A stretch of DNA of 6,049 nt, taken from positions 1 through 6,049 of the forward strand of contig JAUXXN010000023.1 in assembly GCA_030684755.1 (NCBI GenBank). The letters are read 5' to 3'. Shown in pieces: positions 5,733-6,049 of the stretch (position 1 is its first letter; each line of letters starts with the position of its first letter). The notes beneath the pieces were generated by a model that made no database searches, had not been told where the DNA came from, and worked only from the letters and a program-made list of their open reading frames with translations. Origin of the DNA: Hydrogenophaga sp. (GTDB lineage Bacteria > Pseudomonadota > Gammaproteobacteria > Burkholderiales > Burkholderiaceae_C). Both the position numbers and the translations under genes were made by a program.

Positions 5733-6049
5733 TCAGCGGCTGCCGGTGGCGTCCTGCGCCTTGTCGGGTGAGCCTTCGAGGCCGGCGAGCAAAGCCTTGC
5801 TGTTGCCGGGAATCACCAACTGGAATTTGTTGTCCACGGTGGTGTAGTCAAATTAGCCCATGCGGGCAATGGGCTGCATCTTGAGCACATCGACCATGCC
5901 GTTGCTGTCGATGTATTGGTCGTCGATGTCGATGCCCACGACCCGGCCATACACCACGTCCACCGTGCCCATGGTCGAGTCAAAAGTCACTTTCTGGACA
6001 TGGCTGGAGGGCGCCAGGTTGTGCCTCCCCTGTGGTGTTTTCCCGGGTT
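5733..6049 (-). pseudogene. Flavin reductase-like (DIM6/NTAB type) remnant with in-frame stop, cut by the window edge
   Basis: Minus-strand frame ending at TGA 5733-5735. Its middle part, VVYGRVVGIDIDDQYI then VDVLKMQPIARMG, matches the C-terminal region of FMN-binding flavin reductases, where family members continue with a glycine-tyrosine and 'DYT/A.V...F.L..PG'. Here the glycine is followed by TAA (5853-5855) and then FDYTTVDNKFQLVIPG; a single change from TAC or TAT explains the stop. The remaining 39 codons still read as a sensible family tail. Nearer the window edge, QGRHNLAPSSHVQKVTFD resembles the N-terminal 'NLAPYS' flavin-binding segment of the family. That segment normally lies about 100 residues before GRVVG, but here only about 25, suggesting an in-frame internal deletion near 5965-5975. 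Such enzymes supply reduced flavin or act as flavoprotein oxidoreductases. Family assignment is from memory; a sequencing error at the stop cannot be excluded. Confidence 0.6.

Noticed and set aside
1..6049. Novel defence, mobile or biosynthetic system
   Set aside because: All reading frames with good evidence belong to familiar housekeeping, metabolic or regulatory families; no nuclease, transposase, toxin, CRISPR or prophage feature was seen.

Overview
The window looks like chromosomal DNA of a GC-rich betaproteobacterium, most likely order Burkholderiales and probably family Comamonadaceae. This rests on the codon use, the DnaK start [14 protein letters not shown] and the general look of the MarR and GrpE proteins; it is recognition from memory, not a database result. 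All but one of the genes lie on the minus strand. I found no tRNA, rRNA, CRISPR array, insertion sequence or phage gene.

Left part (1-1898): a heat-shock chaperone block on the minus strand. grpE comes first, then dnaK, which runs off the left edge after 385 codons. A very good sigma-32 type promoter precedes grpE. A second, weaker sigma-32-like promoter lies in the 97-base grpE-dnaK gap, inside a small inverted repeat, and its presumed -10 region overlaps a perfect DnaA-box sequence. GrpE is the nucleotide exchange factor of DnaK, so the two products act together in protein folding.

Middle part (1973-3386): a plus-strand fumarylacetoacetate hydrolase family enzyme, divergent from grpE with a 152-base shared upstream region. 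It converges, with a gap of only 21 bases, on a minus-strand HxlR-like regulator. Upstream of that regulator are two tandem 11-base repeats that could be an operator, a short inverted repeat, and a likely terminator for the gene before it.

Right part (3387-6049): minus-strand genes in the order flavin reductase remnant, large acyl-CoA dehydrogenase (DmdC-like), MarR-family regulator. The flavin reductase reading frame has an in-frame TAA where the family normally has a tyrosine, and it may also have lost its central part, so I call it a pseudogene. The acyl-CoA dehydrogenase begins 11 bases after it, apparently at a TTG codon without a clear ribosome binding site. The MarR gene has a perfect 13-base palindrome over its own start codon, suggesting autoregulation. 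A plausible but unproven reading is an acyl-CoA catabolism locus controlled by the MarR protein.

Nothing here amounts to a previously undescribed system. The most interesting points are the decayed flavin reductase beside an intact dehydrogenase with an unusual start, and the dense regulatory layout between grpE and dnaK.
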